From contig DCKO01000025.1 of assembly GCA_002320665.1 (NCBI GenBank), positions 21,350 through 85,349 of the forward strand: DNA of 64,000 bases. The letters are read 5' to 3'. How positions within the stretch are numbered: position 1 is the stretch's first letter; every line of letters begins with the position of its first letter. The notes under the pieces are model-generated. The model was not told the origin of the DNA. It was given only the letters and a program-made list of their open reading frames with translations, and did no database searches. Both the position numbers and the translations under genes were made by a program. Shown here piece by piece: positions 27,859 to 36,819 of this stretch. The stretch comes from Micavibrio sp. UBA1672 (lineage in GTDB: Bacteria > Pseudomonadota > Alphaproteobacteria > Micavibrionales > Micavibrionaceae).

Positions 27859-28965
27859 TTATGTTTCACTTTCTTTGTCATAGCGCATGTCTGCAGCAAC
27901 TTCAGTTCGATACAGTCCAATACTAACAGGGTTAGTCTCTCTAATCATATGTGATTCAAAAGAAGCAGCATAATTAGCGTGTATATTGACTTTCTCTCCA
28001 TCTCTGGTTTTAACAGATTTGGTTTTGGTAGAATCCTTAGCTAGTGCCTGAAATTGTTCTTCCCGTTTATCAACTTCACCTTCATAACCTTTGATAACAC
28101 TTTTATTTGGATGAAGTAAAACCATGTTTTCGGAGCCATCCATAACAATAGGATCACGGTTCTTGATATGCTTCATATCATCTTGCTTGAGCCTGCCATA
28201 AGGAATGCCCAAAGCATCAATAATAATAGCTGCATGGCTTTCTAAACTTCCTTCATCGACCAAAACACCACTAACCTTCTTTTCTCCGGTCTCGGAATCA
28301 CAAAGAGCGGATACTGCACTTAAGGATATTGAAGGCATAATCAGTATATCACCTTTTTTAACATCATTGATTGCTGATAAGGTTTTATCCGGATGCAAAT
28401 GGTGTTGCATCGTTGCTCTGTGTTGTTGCAGTTCTGTCGCTCTGGCCCTAAGGTACTCATCGCCCATAGCCATGAATGTTGAAATTTGTTCTTCATAGAA
28501 ACCATCAAGTGCAACTTCTGCAGATTGCCCGCTTTTTATAAGTGTCTGAATTCCTTCTTTAAATGTATGATCACTAACCATTCGGACTTCAGCACCCAGC
28601 ACCTCTTTTACAATATCCTGTATCTCTATCGGGGCATTTTCTGCATCACTCAGATAGTTTTCGTAGGTTGTGATCGCTCTCTTGTGCGCATCTTCAAAAC
28701 GTGAGAGCTGTTCTTCTACAAAGCTCTTTTTTCTGGCTTCCTGTTGTTCTATCGGCAATAAGTTGAATTCTTCTTCAGTGCGTCCAAAAACTTTTTCATA
28801 CTCTTCATCTGACGGCTTTATACGGCTGATATCAACAATATAAGCCTCCCCCACAGCCATTTTCGGACTCGAGAAATAAGCCGGAACGACCTGTGCACCA
28901 TGCTTGTCATCAAAATGAGCGGCCAGCTCTGTTTTTCCATCTTGAGGATCGTCTGTCATTATCAC
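27859..28965 (-). pseudogene. PTS enzyme I-like protein, N-terminal part ending at premature TAA
   Basis: Enzyme I transfers phosphate from PEP to HPr-type carriers. This 368-residue part holds the HPr-binding helical region (about 50-190) and the swivelling phosphohistidine domain with the acceptor His244 in GSLESHAAI and ALGIPY. It then enters the catalytic barrel at GLYRTE (350-355), where it stops 13 residues later. No GAF domain is present, so it is not the PtsP form. The TAA falls inside the barrel, not at the natural linker, so a functional two-protein split is unlikely. It lies between pilU and the secretin gene; no HPr or EIIA gene is in the window. Confidence 0.8.
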
Positions 28966-29026
28966 CCTATTATTTTTGCGTTATATTATAGAAATATTAT
29001 TTATTGCGCAAGAAATAAGGCTCGGG

Positions 29027-30169
29027 TTACTCACTGAAAGAAATACGGGATGTATCCACTGAATCCAACGCCCCGTGGCTTTCACGTGATTGTTTGACCA
29101 GATTTGCTTGCTGGATTTTTATTTTCATATCTGACGGCTTATCAGAATTTGAAATTGCCGATTCATCGGAAATCAGACCCTCTATATAAAGATTAAGTAA
29201 GGATTGATCGAATGTCATCATGCCCAGAGAGTTATTTTGCTCCATCACGTCATGGATTTTTCCGATCTCGCCTTTAAGGATCAAGTCACGGACAAAACCC
29301 TGATTCAGCAAAACTTCAATTGCCGGAGACATGCCTCCTTCCAGATTTGGAAGCAATCTTTGCGAAATAATGGCCTTCAAATTCATGGAAAGATTCAATC
29401 TGATCTGGTTATGAAACTCCTCCGGGAACAGGTTTACAATACGCTCAATGGCCTGATAAGAGTTGTTCGTGTGGATCGTTGCCAAACATAAATGTCCGGT
29501 TTCCGAGATCGACAAGGCTTGCTCCATAACCTCACGATCACGTATCTCCCCGACCAGAATAACATCCGGTCTTTGACGCAGGGAATTTTTCATCGCGGTG
29601 GCAAAGCTTTCCGTATCAACACCCACTTCACGCTGTGTAACAACACAACCTTTATGCTCATGAAAAAATTCGATCGGGTCTTCAATTGTAATGATGTGGC
29701 CCTGACTGTTGCGGTTACGCTGATCGATCATAGCCGCCAGAGAAGTTGATTTACCAGAACCTGTCATACCTGTAACAAGAATCAATCCTCTTTTTTCCAT
29801 AGAGAGTTGTTCAAGAATTTTAGGTAGTTTCAATTCCTCAAAGCTTGGAATTTCCGATGTAATGCGGCGAATAACCAATGCAGGAAACTGACGCTGTTGC
29901 ATAACATTGATACGAAATCGACCATGTTCTCCCATATCCAACGCTGTATTCAGCTCAAGATTAGCCTCGAAATCACGTTTTTGGCGGTTTGTCAGCATTG
30001 ATGTCAGGATTTCATTAATATCATCCGGTGATAGACTATATTCTGAAAGATTAACTAGACCGCTATCGCCACGCAAGGATGGTGGAAAACCCACTGTCAG
30101 GTATAAGTCACTGGCTTTGTGCTCATGCATACTATTCAAGTATTGGAATATCTTAGGTGGTGTCGTCAA
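29027..30169 (-). CDS. pilU: type IV pilus retraction ATPase PilU-like
   Basis: The 380-residue product is a PilT/PilU-class hexameric ATPase. Walker A is GMTGSGKST (134-142). The Asp box is ITIEDPIEFFHEHKGC, and the PilU-typical VTQREVGVDTESF and GEIRDREVMEQAL follow, with the His-box TGHLCLATIHTNN. The last ~50 residues are a low-complexity polar tail. PilU helps PilT retract pilus fibres. It overlaps pilT by four bases (ATGA) and is thus coupled to it. Confidence 0.92.
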   Translation of the reverse strand: MTTPPKIFQYLNSMHEHKASDLYLTVGFPPSLRGDSGLVNLSEYSLSPDDINEILTSMLTNRQKRDFEANLELNTALDMGEHGRFRINVMQQRQFPALVIRRITSEIPSFEELKLPKILEQLSMEKRGLILVTGMTGSGKSTSLAAMIDQRNRNSQGHIITIEDPIEFFHEHKGCVVTQREVGVDTESFATAMKNSLRQRPDVILVGEIRDREVMEQALSISETGHLCLATIHTNNSYQAIERIVNLFPEEFHNQIRLNLSMNLKAIISQRLLPNLEGGMSPAIEVLLNQGFVRDLILKGEIGKIHDVMEQNNSLGMMTFDQSLLNLYIEGLISDESAISNSDKPSDMKIKIQQANLVKQSRESHGALDSVDTSRISFSE

Positions 30170-31338
30170 AACGAATATCCTCCGTCTTCACTATCTCCTT
30201 GATCCGAGCTGCTCATATTCATGGATAGTTCTTCCCCGCCAATGCGGCCACCGCCCATAGAGGCTGAAGCATAGCCCTCATCACGCTCCCCACCTTCTGT
30301 TTCACTCTCTTCAGAGCTTTTTAGCAAGGCACGTCTGGCTTCGTCTTTATCGATAATGCCGCCTTCTAGTAAATTACTGATTGCATCTTCCATGGTGATC
30401 ATGCCGTAGCGTGAGCCTGTTTGCATCATGGAGTACATTTGCGGCACCTGATTCTCACGTATAAGATTTCGAACAGCATTTGTACCAACTAGAATTTCGA
30501 AAGCACCAACACGCCCTCCTCCCACTTTCTTTAAAAGTGTCTGTGCGACCACACCTTGCAAGGAACTGGAGAGCATAGCGCGCACCATTTCTTTATCGGC
30601 GCTGGGGAATACATCGATAATACGATCAATGGTTTTTGATGCTGAATTCGAGTGCAATGTGCCAAAAACAAGGTGACCTGTTTCAGCTGCTGTCAGAGCA
30701 AGTGATATTGTTTCATGATCACGCATCTCTCCGACCAGAATAACATCAGGGTCCTCACGCAGCGCACTTTTCAACGCTCTTGCGAAGCTATTTGTATCTT
30801 GACCAACCTCACGGTGGTTGATTAGTGATTTCTTTGATGTGTGAAAGAATTCAACAGGGTCTTCAATTGTCAAAACGTGTTTGGCATGATGAATATTAAT
30901 ATGATTAATCATAGAGGCCAATGTCGTTGATTTACCAGATCCTGTCGGACCAGTTACAAGCACAATACCTTTTTCAAGCTCAGCAAAGCGGCGTATGACA
31001 GGCGGTAAATCGAGTTGTTCCATTGTCGGTATATCACCAGGAATAGTCCTAAAAACTGCTGATGTTCCCAGACGGGTTGTAAACGCGTTTACACGAAAAC
31101 GGGCCTTTTCACCCAGTGCAATAGCAAAGTCCAGCTCCATATCTTTTTCAAACTGGGAACGTTGATCCTCTGACATGACGGAATACAGCATTGTTCTGAT
31201 GTCATCACTACCAAGAGAATCTGCCTTAACTCTCTTCATTGTTCCGCTAACACGAATGATCGGCGGATTACCGGCACTTAAATGTAAGTCCGATGCATTA
31301 TTTTGCATTGTAAAGGCAAGAAGTTGCGTAAGATCCAA
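30166..31338 (-). CDS. pilT: type IV pilus retraction ATPase PilT
   Basis: PilT depolymerises the pilus and powers twitching motility. The 390-residue product opens with the PilT-like NNASDLHLSAGNPP. Walker A is GPTGSGKST (130-138), and LTIEDPVEFFH, NHREVGQDT, the Walker B-like PDVILVGEMRD and the His box TGHLVFGTLHSNSA follow. The C-terminal ~45 residues form a Gly/Ser/Glu-rich tail not seen in most PilT proteins. It overlaps pilU and lies downstream of pilD, separated by a 137-base gap that may hold a promoter. Confidence 0.94.
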   Translation of the reverse strand: MDLTQLLAFTMQNNASDLHLSAGNPPIIRVSGTMKRVKADSLGSDDIRTMLYSVMSEDQRSQFEKDMELDFAIALGEKARFRVNAFTTRLGTSAVFRTIPGDIPTMEQLDLPPVIRRFAELEKGIVLVTGPTGSGKSTTLASMINHINIHHAKHVLTIEDPVEFFHTSKKSLINHREVGQDTNSFARALKSALREDPDVILVGEMRDHETISLALTAAETGHLVFGTLHSNSASKTIDRIIDVFPSADKEMVRAMLSSSLQGVVAQTLLKKVGGGRVGAFEILVGTNAVRNLIRENQVPQMYSMMQTGSRYGMITMEDAISNLLEGGIIDKDEARRALLKSSEESETEGGERDEGYASASMGGGRIGGEELSMNMSSSDQGDSEDGGYSF

Positions 31339-31475
31339 AAGACGTCTCCTTAAACTTTTTTATGATACGCAGAAAAAATATCCGGAAGTTCCCAGCTACT
31401 CACCTTCTCTTTGTACCTGAATTTTCTAAAGGGAACGTAAATTTTTTTATTATTTTTGGCATGATTTTGCATTTT

Positions 31476-32231
31476 TTATGAAGTTCCTTGCGTTAAGAGT
31501 AAGATATAGAGGGATAATATCAAGGCCGGTCCAAAAGGAAACTTAGCTTCCTTCACGATATATTTCCAGACAAGCCCAATGGCTACGCCGAGAACACCAG
31601 ATAGAATCAGAAAATAAGACAGGTTTGAAAGTCCTAGCCATAGGCCGGAAGCTGCTGCAAATTTTACATCGCCTAAACCAAGCGCTTGTTTATTCAGAAT
31701 TTTTCCAGTCAGCATACCCATGAGCCAAAATATAAATGAAAAAACTACCGCCCCTGCCCCATATTCAATTAAATAGATGGATATATCCAGACCGTTACTA
31801 GCACCAATATAAGCAAGCCTTATAAGGCCAAAAGATGCTACGATAATAACCAGAATATCCGGCAGTCTTTTATGCTCTAGATCAATCAGAAATAGCGCAA
31901 TAAGAAATGGTATAGTGAATATAATGATAAGGGCTTGCACCGTCATACCAAAGGCAGCATATATTCCCAAACATAGTAAGGCGCTACATATTTCCTGTAG
32001 CGGGTAAAATACCGAGACCTTGGAACCACATTGGCGGCATTGCCCTTTATTTACAGCCCAAGATAATAATGGAATAAGGTCGATTGCCGTTAAGGCTTTA
32101 CCACAGGCCGAGCATGATGATCTTTTAGAAATCCAATCTTTATTTCGTGGAATACGATAGGACAAAGCAGAGGCAAAGCTACCCATAATCAATCCTAAGA
32201 CGGTGAAAATAACAATGCCTGTAAAATCCAT
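31476..32231 (-). CDS. pilD: prepilin peptidase / N-methyltransferase
   Basis: This membrane aspartyl protease removes prepilin leaders and methylates the new N-terminus. The 251-residue product has the N-terminal domain with GSFASALSYRIPR and the zinc-binding CSAC and CRQC pairs. The catalytic aspartates lie in LFLIDLEHKRLPD and in the GLGDVKF motif. About seven to eight hydrophobic segments are present. Its likely substrates are the pilin at 21283-21987 and possibly the pilin-like protein at 9442-10140. Confidence 0.95.
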   Translation of the reverse strand: MDFTGIVIFTVLGLIMGSFASALSYRIPRNKDWISKRSSCSACGKALTAIDLIPLLSWAVNKGQCRQCGSKVSVFYPLQEICSALLCLGIYAAFGMTVQALIIIFTIPFLIALFLIDLEHKRLPDILVIIVASFGLIRLAYIGASNGLDISIYLIEYGAGAVVFSFIFWLMGMLTGKILNKQALGLGDVKFAAASGLWLGLSNLSYFLILSGVLGVAIGLVWKYIVKEAKFPFGPALILSLYILLLTQGTS

Positions 32232-32248
32232 AATTTTTTGATTACTGG

Positions 32249-33127
32249 CTATCTGATTTGTGCCAGACGCTCGAAAACAGCATCTCTTGGTATTGTGCGC
32301 CCCGAGCCATATAAAGTATCAACTTCAAGAGCTTCTTCGTAATATTTTATGGCGTTATCCGTATCACCATGTTGATCATAAATTATTGCCATATTGTAGA
32401 TATGGTTGGCATTATGTGGCTCCATGCTAGAGGCCACGCCCAAATATCTAAGCGCTGAAGGGAAATCACCAGATTTTGAATAAGCGAATGCCAATTGAGA
32501 AACTATACCTACATTATCTGCATTATCCTGATATAGCTCTAGTAAACGTCTTTGCGCTACAGCTGGATAGCGCGTTGCAAGAAGCCCCAGCATATTTTGT
32601 TTTACATCAAGGTTATCTGGATCGAGCTTTGAAATTTTTTCATAAACTTTCATGGCTTCGTCAAAACGTCCAAGTTTTTGTAGGGATATTGCTTTTCCCA
32701 TTAAAACACGACCATCATCACCAATTTTTCTTTCCAGCATTTCATACAAGTCCAGCGCAGAATCAAAGCGTCCTAAGGATATTGCACGTTCGGCAGCCAC
32801 CAACTGAGAGCTTGTTGTACCAGCATCCTGATCTCTGCGGACAACAACATAAGGTGCAGCGGGACGCTCCCGTGGGCTATACAGAACAGGTCCTTGGCTC
32901 CCCATCTCGCCTCTAGAGACATCATCCGAGTCATAATATGTAGGCGAATCCATGGTTGGTTCACTTGCTGCAGTCGGGCCAGATATTGTATTCCCCTCAA
33001 TTTGTGGGATTTCATCAAAGTCATCTGGCGGCATATCCTGCGCGAAAGATGCTGATGTTACACTTGCGGACAACGCGAAAATGCACGCCGTAAAGACTAG
33101 TTTTTTGTATTTTATTGATAACGGCAT
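32249..33127 (-). CDS. secreted TPR-repeat protein of the pilus cluster
   Basis: From ATG 33127 the 292-residue product has a good signal peptide (FTACIFALSASVTSASFA). A Pro/Asp-rich linker follows, then four to five tetratricopeptide repeats (for example AERAISLGRFDSALDLYEML, and SSMEPHNANHIYNMAIIYDQHG near the C-terminus). The frame extends to an ATG at 33211 that overlaps the ABC ATPase stop as ATGA, so the longer form through coupling is possible, but it would bury the signal. A periplasmic PilW/PilF-type assembly role is plausible: TPR lipoproteins help secretins multimerise. No lipobox is present here. Confidence 0.75.
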   Translation of the reverse strand: MPLSIKYKKLVFTACIFALSASVTSASFAQDMPPDDFDEIPQIEGNTISGPTAASEPTMDSPTYYDSDDVSRGEMGSQGPVLYSPRERPAAPYVVVRRDQDAGTTSSQLVAAERAISLGRFDSALDLYEMLERKIGDDGRVLMGKAISLQKLGRFDEAMKVYEKISKLDPDNLDVKQNMLGLLATRYPAVAQRRLLELYQDNADNVGIVSQLAFAYSKSGDFPSALRYLGVASSMEPHNANHIYNMAIIYDQHGDTDNAIKYYEEALEVDTLYGSGRTIPRDAVFERLAQIR

Positions 33128-33207
33128 ATTAGGCACACCCGAGAAATATGGACAGAAATATTGAAAGACAGAACGTCTTAGCAGAATCATATTGCATAAG
33201 GAGTATA

Positions 33208-33942
33208 TCATGCAGCGGCCTGCCCCTCAATAAAATCAAGGAAAGCATGCTCAAGATTTTTTGTGGATGTTTTTTTCTTCAGATTTTGTGGTGTCCCGAC
33301 ATATTGAATCCGGCCATTAAATAAGACTGCAACACGGTCACAGATTTCATCCATATCCGCCAGAATATGAGAACTTAAAAATATCATTTTATCCTTATGC
33401 TTAACCTGCCCGATCATATCCTTCACTTTTGATCTGGCCATTGGATCAAGGCCACTCATTGGTTCATCCAGAATCATAACATCACAATCAGTTAAGAGCG
33501 TACCCATAAGGCCTAGCTTTTGACGCATACCTTTGGAATAAGTGTTAACTTTACGCTTTAGAGCAGCTCTATCCAAGGCCAGCGCGTCTGCAGCATTATA
33601 GACTTCGTCTTCTGAAATGCTTTTTTTATACAGGCCGAGCGAGAATTTTATGAATTCCATACCCGTTAAAAACCATGGTGGTTCGAATTTTTCAGGTAAG
33701 TAAGCCATATTCTTTTTACTTGTGGCATTATCGCGTGCCTGATTATTAATCAGGATTTCACCTTCATCCTGATTTCTTAAGGATAAGATGCACTTGATTA
33801 AAGTGGTTTTTCCTGCACCGTTCAAACCAATCAGACCGAAGATTTCACCATGATTAATCTCCAGATTTACCTCTTCGATGACGGGCTTGTCAGTATATGT
33901 AACGGAAACATCTTTTATAGATAAAGCGACTGTTTTACTCAT
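33208..33942 (-). CDS. ABC transporter ATP-binding protein in pilus cluster
   Basis: The 244-residue ATPase has Walker A GLNGAGKTT, a Q-loop region around YLPEKFEPPW, the signature YSKGMRQKLGL, Walker B VMILDEPMSGLDP and the switch histidine in FLSSHILADM. The sequence is of the drug/polysaccharide-export subtype that pairs with ABC-2 permeases. The matching permease is probably the one at 24081-24845. Its placement between the PilP-like and TPR genes, with four-base overlap to the latter, makes it an integral part of the pilus operon, comparable to Myxococcus PilH. Confidence 0.9.
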   Translation of the reverse strand: MSKTVALSIKDVSVTYTDKPVIEEVNLEINHGEIFGLIGLNGAGKTTLIKCILSLRNQDEGEILINNQARDNATSKKNMAYLPEKFEPPWFLTGMEFIKFSLGLYKKSISEDEVYNAADALALDRAALKRKVNTYSKGMRQKLGLMGTLLTDCDVMILDEPMSGLDPMARSKVKDMIGQVKHKDKMIFLSSHILADMDEICDRVAVLFNGRIQYVGTPQNLKKKTSTKNLEHAFLDFIEGQAAA

Positions 33943-33966
33943 AATAATCTATAACTACTTATATTG

Positions 33967-34536
33967 TTATTCACCCATTAAAAAGATACGTTGATCCAAG
34001 TTAAACCGCTGGTTTGTCTTTAATTTGATTGGATAAATAGTATTGGTAAATGCATCCAGCCATTTAAGTTCGATGTAATCCTTATATACAACCAGATCAA
34101 GAATTTCCTCGGGGATTGAATCTGGCTTTACACGTTGATTATTAAGCCATATTGTCCAGTCTTTTTCTGTTTTGAAGGCGATACCCCCAAGTTTTATTTC
34201 CCGAATTCCCCTATTTGGTGTGAATTCATCTTCACTATTTAACTCTTGCTCGGTGGGCGCCTTTACAAAGCCTCTGCTTTCTTTCATTTCCTTGATGGAT
34301 TGGTGTTGCCAGAATGTGAAGAACAACGATGGATATGACTTGTTTTTAGCTGGTTTTGTTGGTGTTTTTGGTATTTCAGGCTGCTCATTTTCAACAGATT
34401 CAGGCGGAGGAGGCATCCCCTCAATCTTTATAATATCTTCTTCTTGTGCATAAGTTTTAGGTATGCTTAGAGCTGTCAGGCTCGTGCACATAACACATAA
34501 AAAAGCAAAATATAAACTTGTCTGTTTTACCTTCAT
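33967..34536 (-). CDS. periplasmic pilus-assembly protein (PilP/MshK-like by position)
   Basis: The 189-residue product has a signal peptide (residues 1-30, ending TYA-QE) and a Pro/Glu/Lys-rich linker (to about 70). A compact C-terminal domain contains IREIKLGGIAFKTEKDWTIW, a WLNNQRV turn, and YIELKW with RFNLDQRIFL. The small beta-rich end resembles GspC/MshK-type secretin-binding modules, but no definite family match can be made by eye. It follows the PilO-like gene without a gap, the usual place for PilP. Confidence 0.62.
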   Translation of the reverse strand: MKVKQTSLYFAFLCVMCTSLTALSIPKTYAQEEDIIKIEGMPPPPESVENEQPEIPKTPTKPAKNKSYPSLFFTFWQHQSIKEMKESRGFVKAPTEQELNSEDEFTPNRGIREIKLGGIAFKTEKDWTIWLNNQRVKPDSIPEEILDLVVYKDYIELKWLDAFTNTIYPIKLKTNQRFNLDQRIFLMGE

Positions 34537-35184
34537 TTATCTATTCCTTTGCTCGTCCCCTATAACCTGGGATTCCGGAATAATTGTACGCCAAGATAGC
34601 TTTACCTCACCCTTGACCAAAACAGGGCTAGAGCCTGCTGCGATAGCACGCAGTACTGCTGCACTGATATCGCGAGACCTTGTGACAGTGATCGCATCAA
34701 CAGATAGATGTCCGGGCAAAGTTTGCTGCGCCAAATCAATATATTTATATATATCCGAGTCATCAAAGGCTTCTATTTCAATTTCAACAGGGCTGTACAA
34801 GATTTTGTGCTTCGCTTTTTGAGCTTCTTCATTATTTTCAACCGTACCAGATTTTACGCTGACTACAGCTGATATGACGTTAGAGCTTTCTTGCACCTGA
34901 TTGAAAATGGCTTTGGCCATACTCCGTTCCTGATTGTTGAAAAACCCTTGCTCTTTCAACAAATCAAACTCGTTTTGTTGCTCGTCTAATTGTTCGAATT
35001 CTATTTTCAAACGATCAATATCAGATGTTAAACCACTGACACTTCTTCTAAGTTTTGTTAAATCACGCTCCGACGATTCTTGCATAGGCACCATATATAG
35101 ATATACGAGCGCTGCCATACTTGCATTTAAGACAATAAGTATCAGCAATAGAATTATTCGTCTTGGCCCTATTATATTGATCAT
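34537..35184 (-). CDS. PilO/MshJ-like inner-membrane pilus protein
   Basis: The 215-residue protein has one transmembrane segment (about 9-32, IILLLILIVLNASMAALVYLY), a long coiled coil (about 38-80, with LTKLRRSVSGLTSDIDRLK) and a periplasmic ferredoxin-like domain. This is the architecture of PilO, which with PilN and PilP forms the alignment complex between the inner-membrane platform and the secretin. It overlaps the upstream PilM/PilN-like gene by four bases. Sequence similarity is too low for a firm symbol. Confidence 0.7.
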   Translation of the reverse strand: MINIIGPRRIILLLILIVLNASMAALVYLYMVPMQESSERDLTKLRRSVSGLTSDIDRLKIEFEQLDEQQNEFDLLKEQGFFNNQERSMAKAIFNQVQESSNVISAVVSVKSGTVENNEEAQKAKHKILYSPVEIEIEAFDDSDIYKYIDLAQQTLPGHLSVDAITVTRSRDISAAVLRAIAAGSSPVLVKGEVKLSWRTIIPESQVIGDEQRNR

Positions 35185-36776
35185 AGTTGCGGCCCCTCAA
35201 TTGTAATTTCCGCGACATAGTCCTGCTGCTTGTTTTTCGTCCCTATTTGTCCGGTTTCAACAACGATCTCTTCGCTGTATTCATAATCTTCAAGGAACTT
35301 TGTAACTTTTACCGTATGGTCCTTTAGCAAAGTCTGTAGTTTTTCCTGTAATTTTCGGACCTCCATATTGCCCTTTAAAACATCGGCGTCACTTGGGAAG
35401 GTCATTTGCATAGTCGCGATATAATTGGGTGGTGCTTGTTGTTGCCCGCGACCAGACGTGAAACGTGACAAGAAATTCTCACCGCGCTTTACATTCATAT
35501 TGTCGATACGCAGATCACGCCCCAAGCCTATAGAAATTTTCTGGACCAGATCCAGAATATTGACTTGCCTCTTTTCCAGTTTATCGTGAATAGTCAAAGA
35601 GCTTTGTATTAACTGAATATCAAAGCCCATATCCTGTTTGCGTTTAACTTCTTGATTATACCGTAACTGAAGCGTTGACCGACGGTTTTCGTATTCTTCT
35701 ATTTGTTCCCAGTTCTGGTTCAGATCATCAAATTTATTCATTAAATCATAGGCCTGATACCCAGCACCTAACACCAGAAGAACCGAGACCAAGGTAGCAA
35801 TTTGTCTGGGTTGGGAAACTTTATCAATTTCCTTAGCCTTTAGAGGAAGGATAAACTTGCTTTTACCGCCAGCCCAAGCAACATGAAGCACATCTGCATA
35901 TTTAGGATCTTGCTGATAACCAAGCGGAATTTTAAGGTAATCGGCGGCTTCTTGCGCATTTATATGATGATAATTGCATGGCGTTTCGATCATATTTCCC
36001 AGCATCTCTCCTGTCTGGGAATCGGAAATAAAAATAACATCCAGCCCATCATCAGCATTAAAACCAAATCTGGAAAGGTAGCTCATAGTGGCTTTAAATT
36101 CCTGATGAACATCTTCTGATATTTGTACAGGATCGTCCTCGTTATCAGATATTGGCGTCATACGTGTAAGAGCTAATTCACCGTTATTGATAACAACCTG
36201 ACGTAAACCTCCGCCTTTATGCATACCGATAAAAATCTTCCATTTAGATTTCTTATGCCCTTTAGAATGGATTTTCTCGGAGAGTTTTTTAACCATGTCA
36301 GAGGATTCGATAGGCAAAAGACAAAAACCGGCGATCGGTGCTAAAGATTTATTTGTGGCGGCAAGAACCTTTTTAAAGTTTTCTGTCGCCGGAATAGCTG
36401 CAAAAATATACAGCCCCCCGGATTTTAGTTTCTTTTTTGTTTTTTTATCTTCCTTTAAGGGTAATGCTGCGCGTACAGGATAATTCTGGAAAGCCACCAT
36501 AAGCTTACGTTTGATCACGTTTTGCTTATCCATGATACTGACTTTGGGGATACGTTCCTTTCGATAATGTTGTTCGACCATGTCATTTAGAACAAGAACA
36601 GGCTTACCTTTACAGTCTCTGGATAAAATCTGAGCTACATTGTCGACAAAACCGTCAGCATCCCACGGAACAGTATCAATCAGACGCACGCCTTTGGAGC
36701 TGTTACTATATACAAATAGTGCTTCATCAGAAACTAGTAGGACTGTTCTAGAAGGTGTCAAAAACGAAAGTGACAT
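35181..36776 (-). CDS. PilM/PilN-like fusion protein of the pilus alignment complex
   Basis: The 531-residue protein has a large cytoplasmic N-terminal part (residues 1-~320) and one transmembrane segment (about 326-343, ATLVSVLLVLGAGYQAYD). A coiled coil (NQNWEQIEEYENRRS) and a periplasmic domain containing VNILDLVQKISIGLGRDL follow. That is the combined topology of cytoplasmic PilM (or GspL) plus bitopic PilN, normally two proteins. The N-terminal part lacks the clear actin-type phosphate motifs of PilM, so ATP binding is doubtful. It lies between pilC and the PilO-like gene, exactly where pilM-pilN are expected. Confidence 0.65.
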   Translation of the reverse strand: MSLSFLTPSRTVLLVSDEALFVYSNSSKGVRLIDTVPWDADGFVDNVAQILSRDCKGKPVLVLNDMVEQHYRKERIPKVSIMDKQNVIKRKLMVAFQNYPVRAALPLKEDKKTKKKLKSGGLYIFAAIPATENFKKVLAATNKSLAPIAGFCLLPIESSDMVKKLSEKIHSKGHKKSKWKIFIGMHKGGGLRQVVINNGELALTRMTPISDNEDDPVQISEDVHQEFKATMSYLSRFGFNADDGLDVIFISDSQTGEMLGNMIETPCNYHHINAQEAADYLKIPLGYQQDPKYADVLHVAWAGGKSKFILPLKAKEIDKVSQPRQIATLVSVLLVLGAGYQAYDLMNKFDDLNQNWEQIEEYENRRSTLQLRYNQEVKRKQDMGFDIQLIQSSLTIHDKLEKRQVNILDLVQKISIGLGRDLRIDNMNVKRGENFLSRFTSGRGQQQAPPNYIATMQMTFPSDADVLKGNMEVRKLQEKLQTLLKDHTVKVTKFLEDYEYSEEIVVETGQIGTKNKQQDYVAEITIEGPQL

Positions 36777-36819
36777 TGTTAAAAAAAAGCCTGTGAAAAA
36801 ATACGAACTGTGTGTCTTT

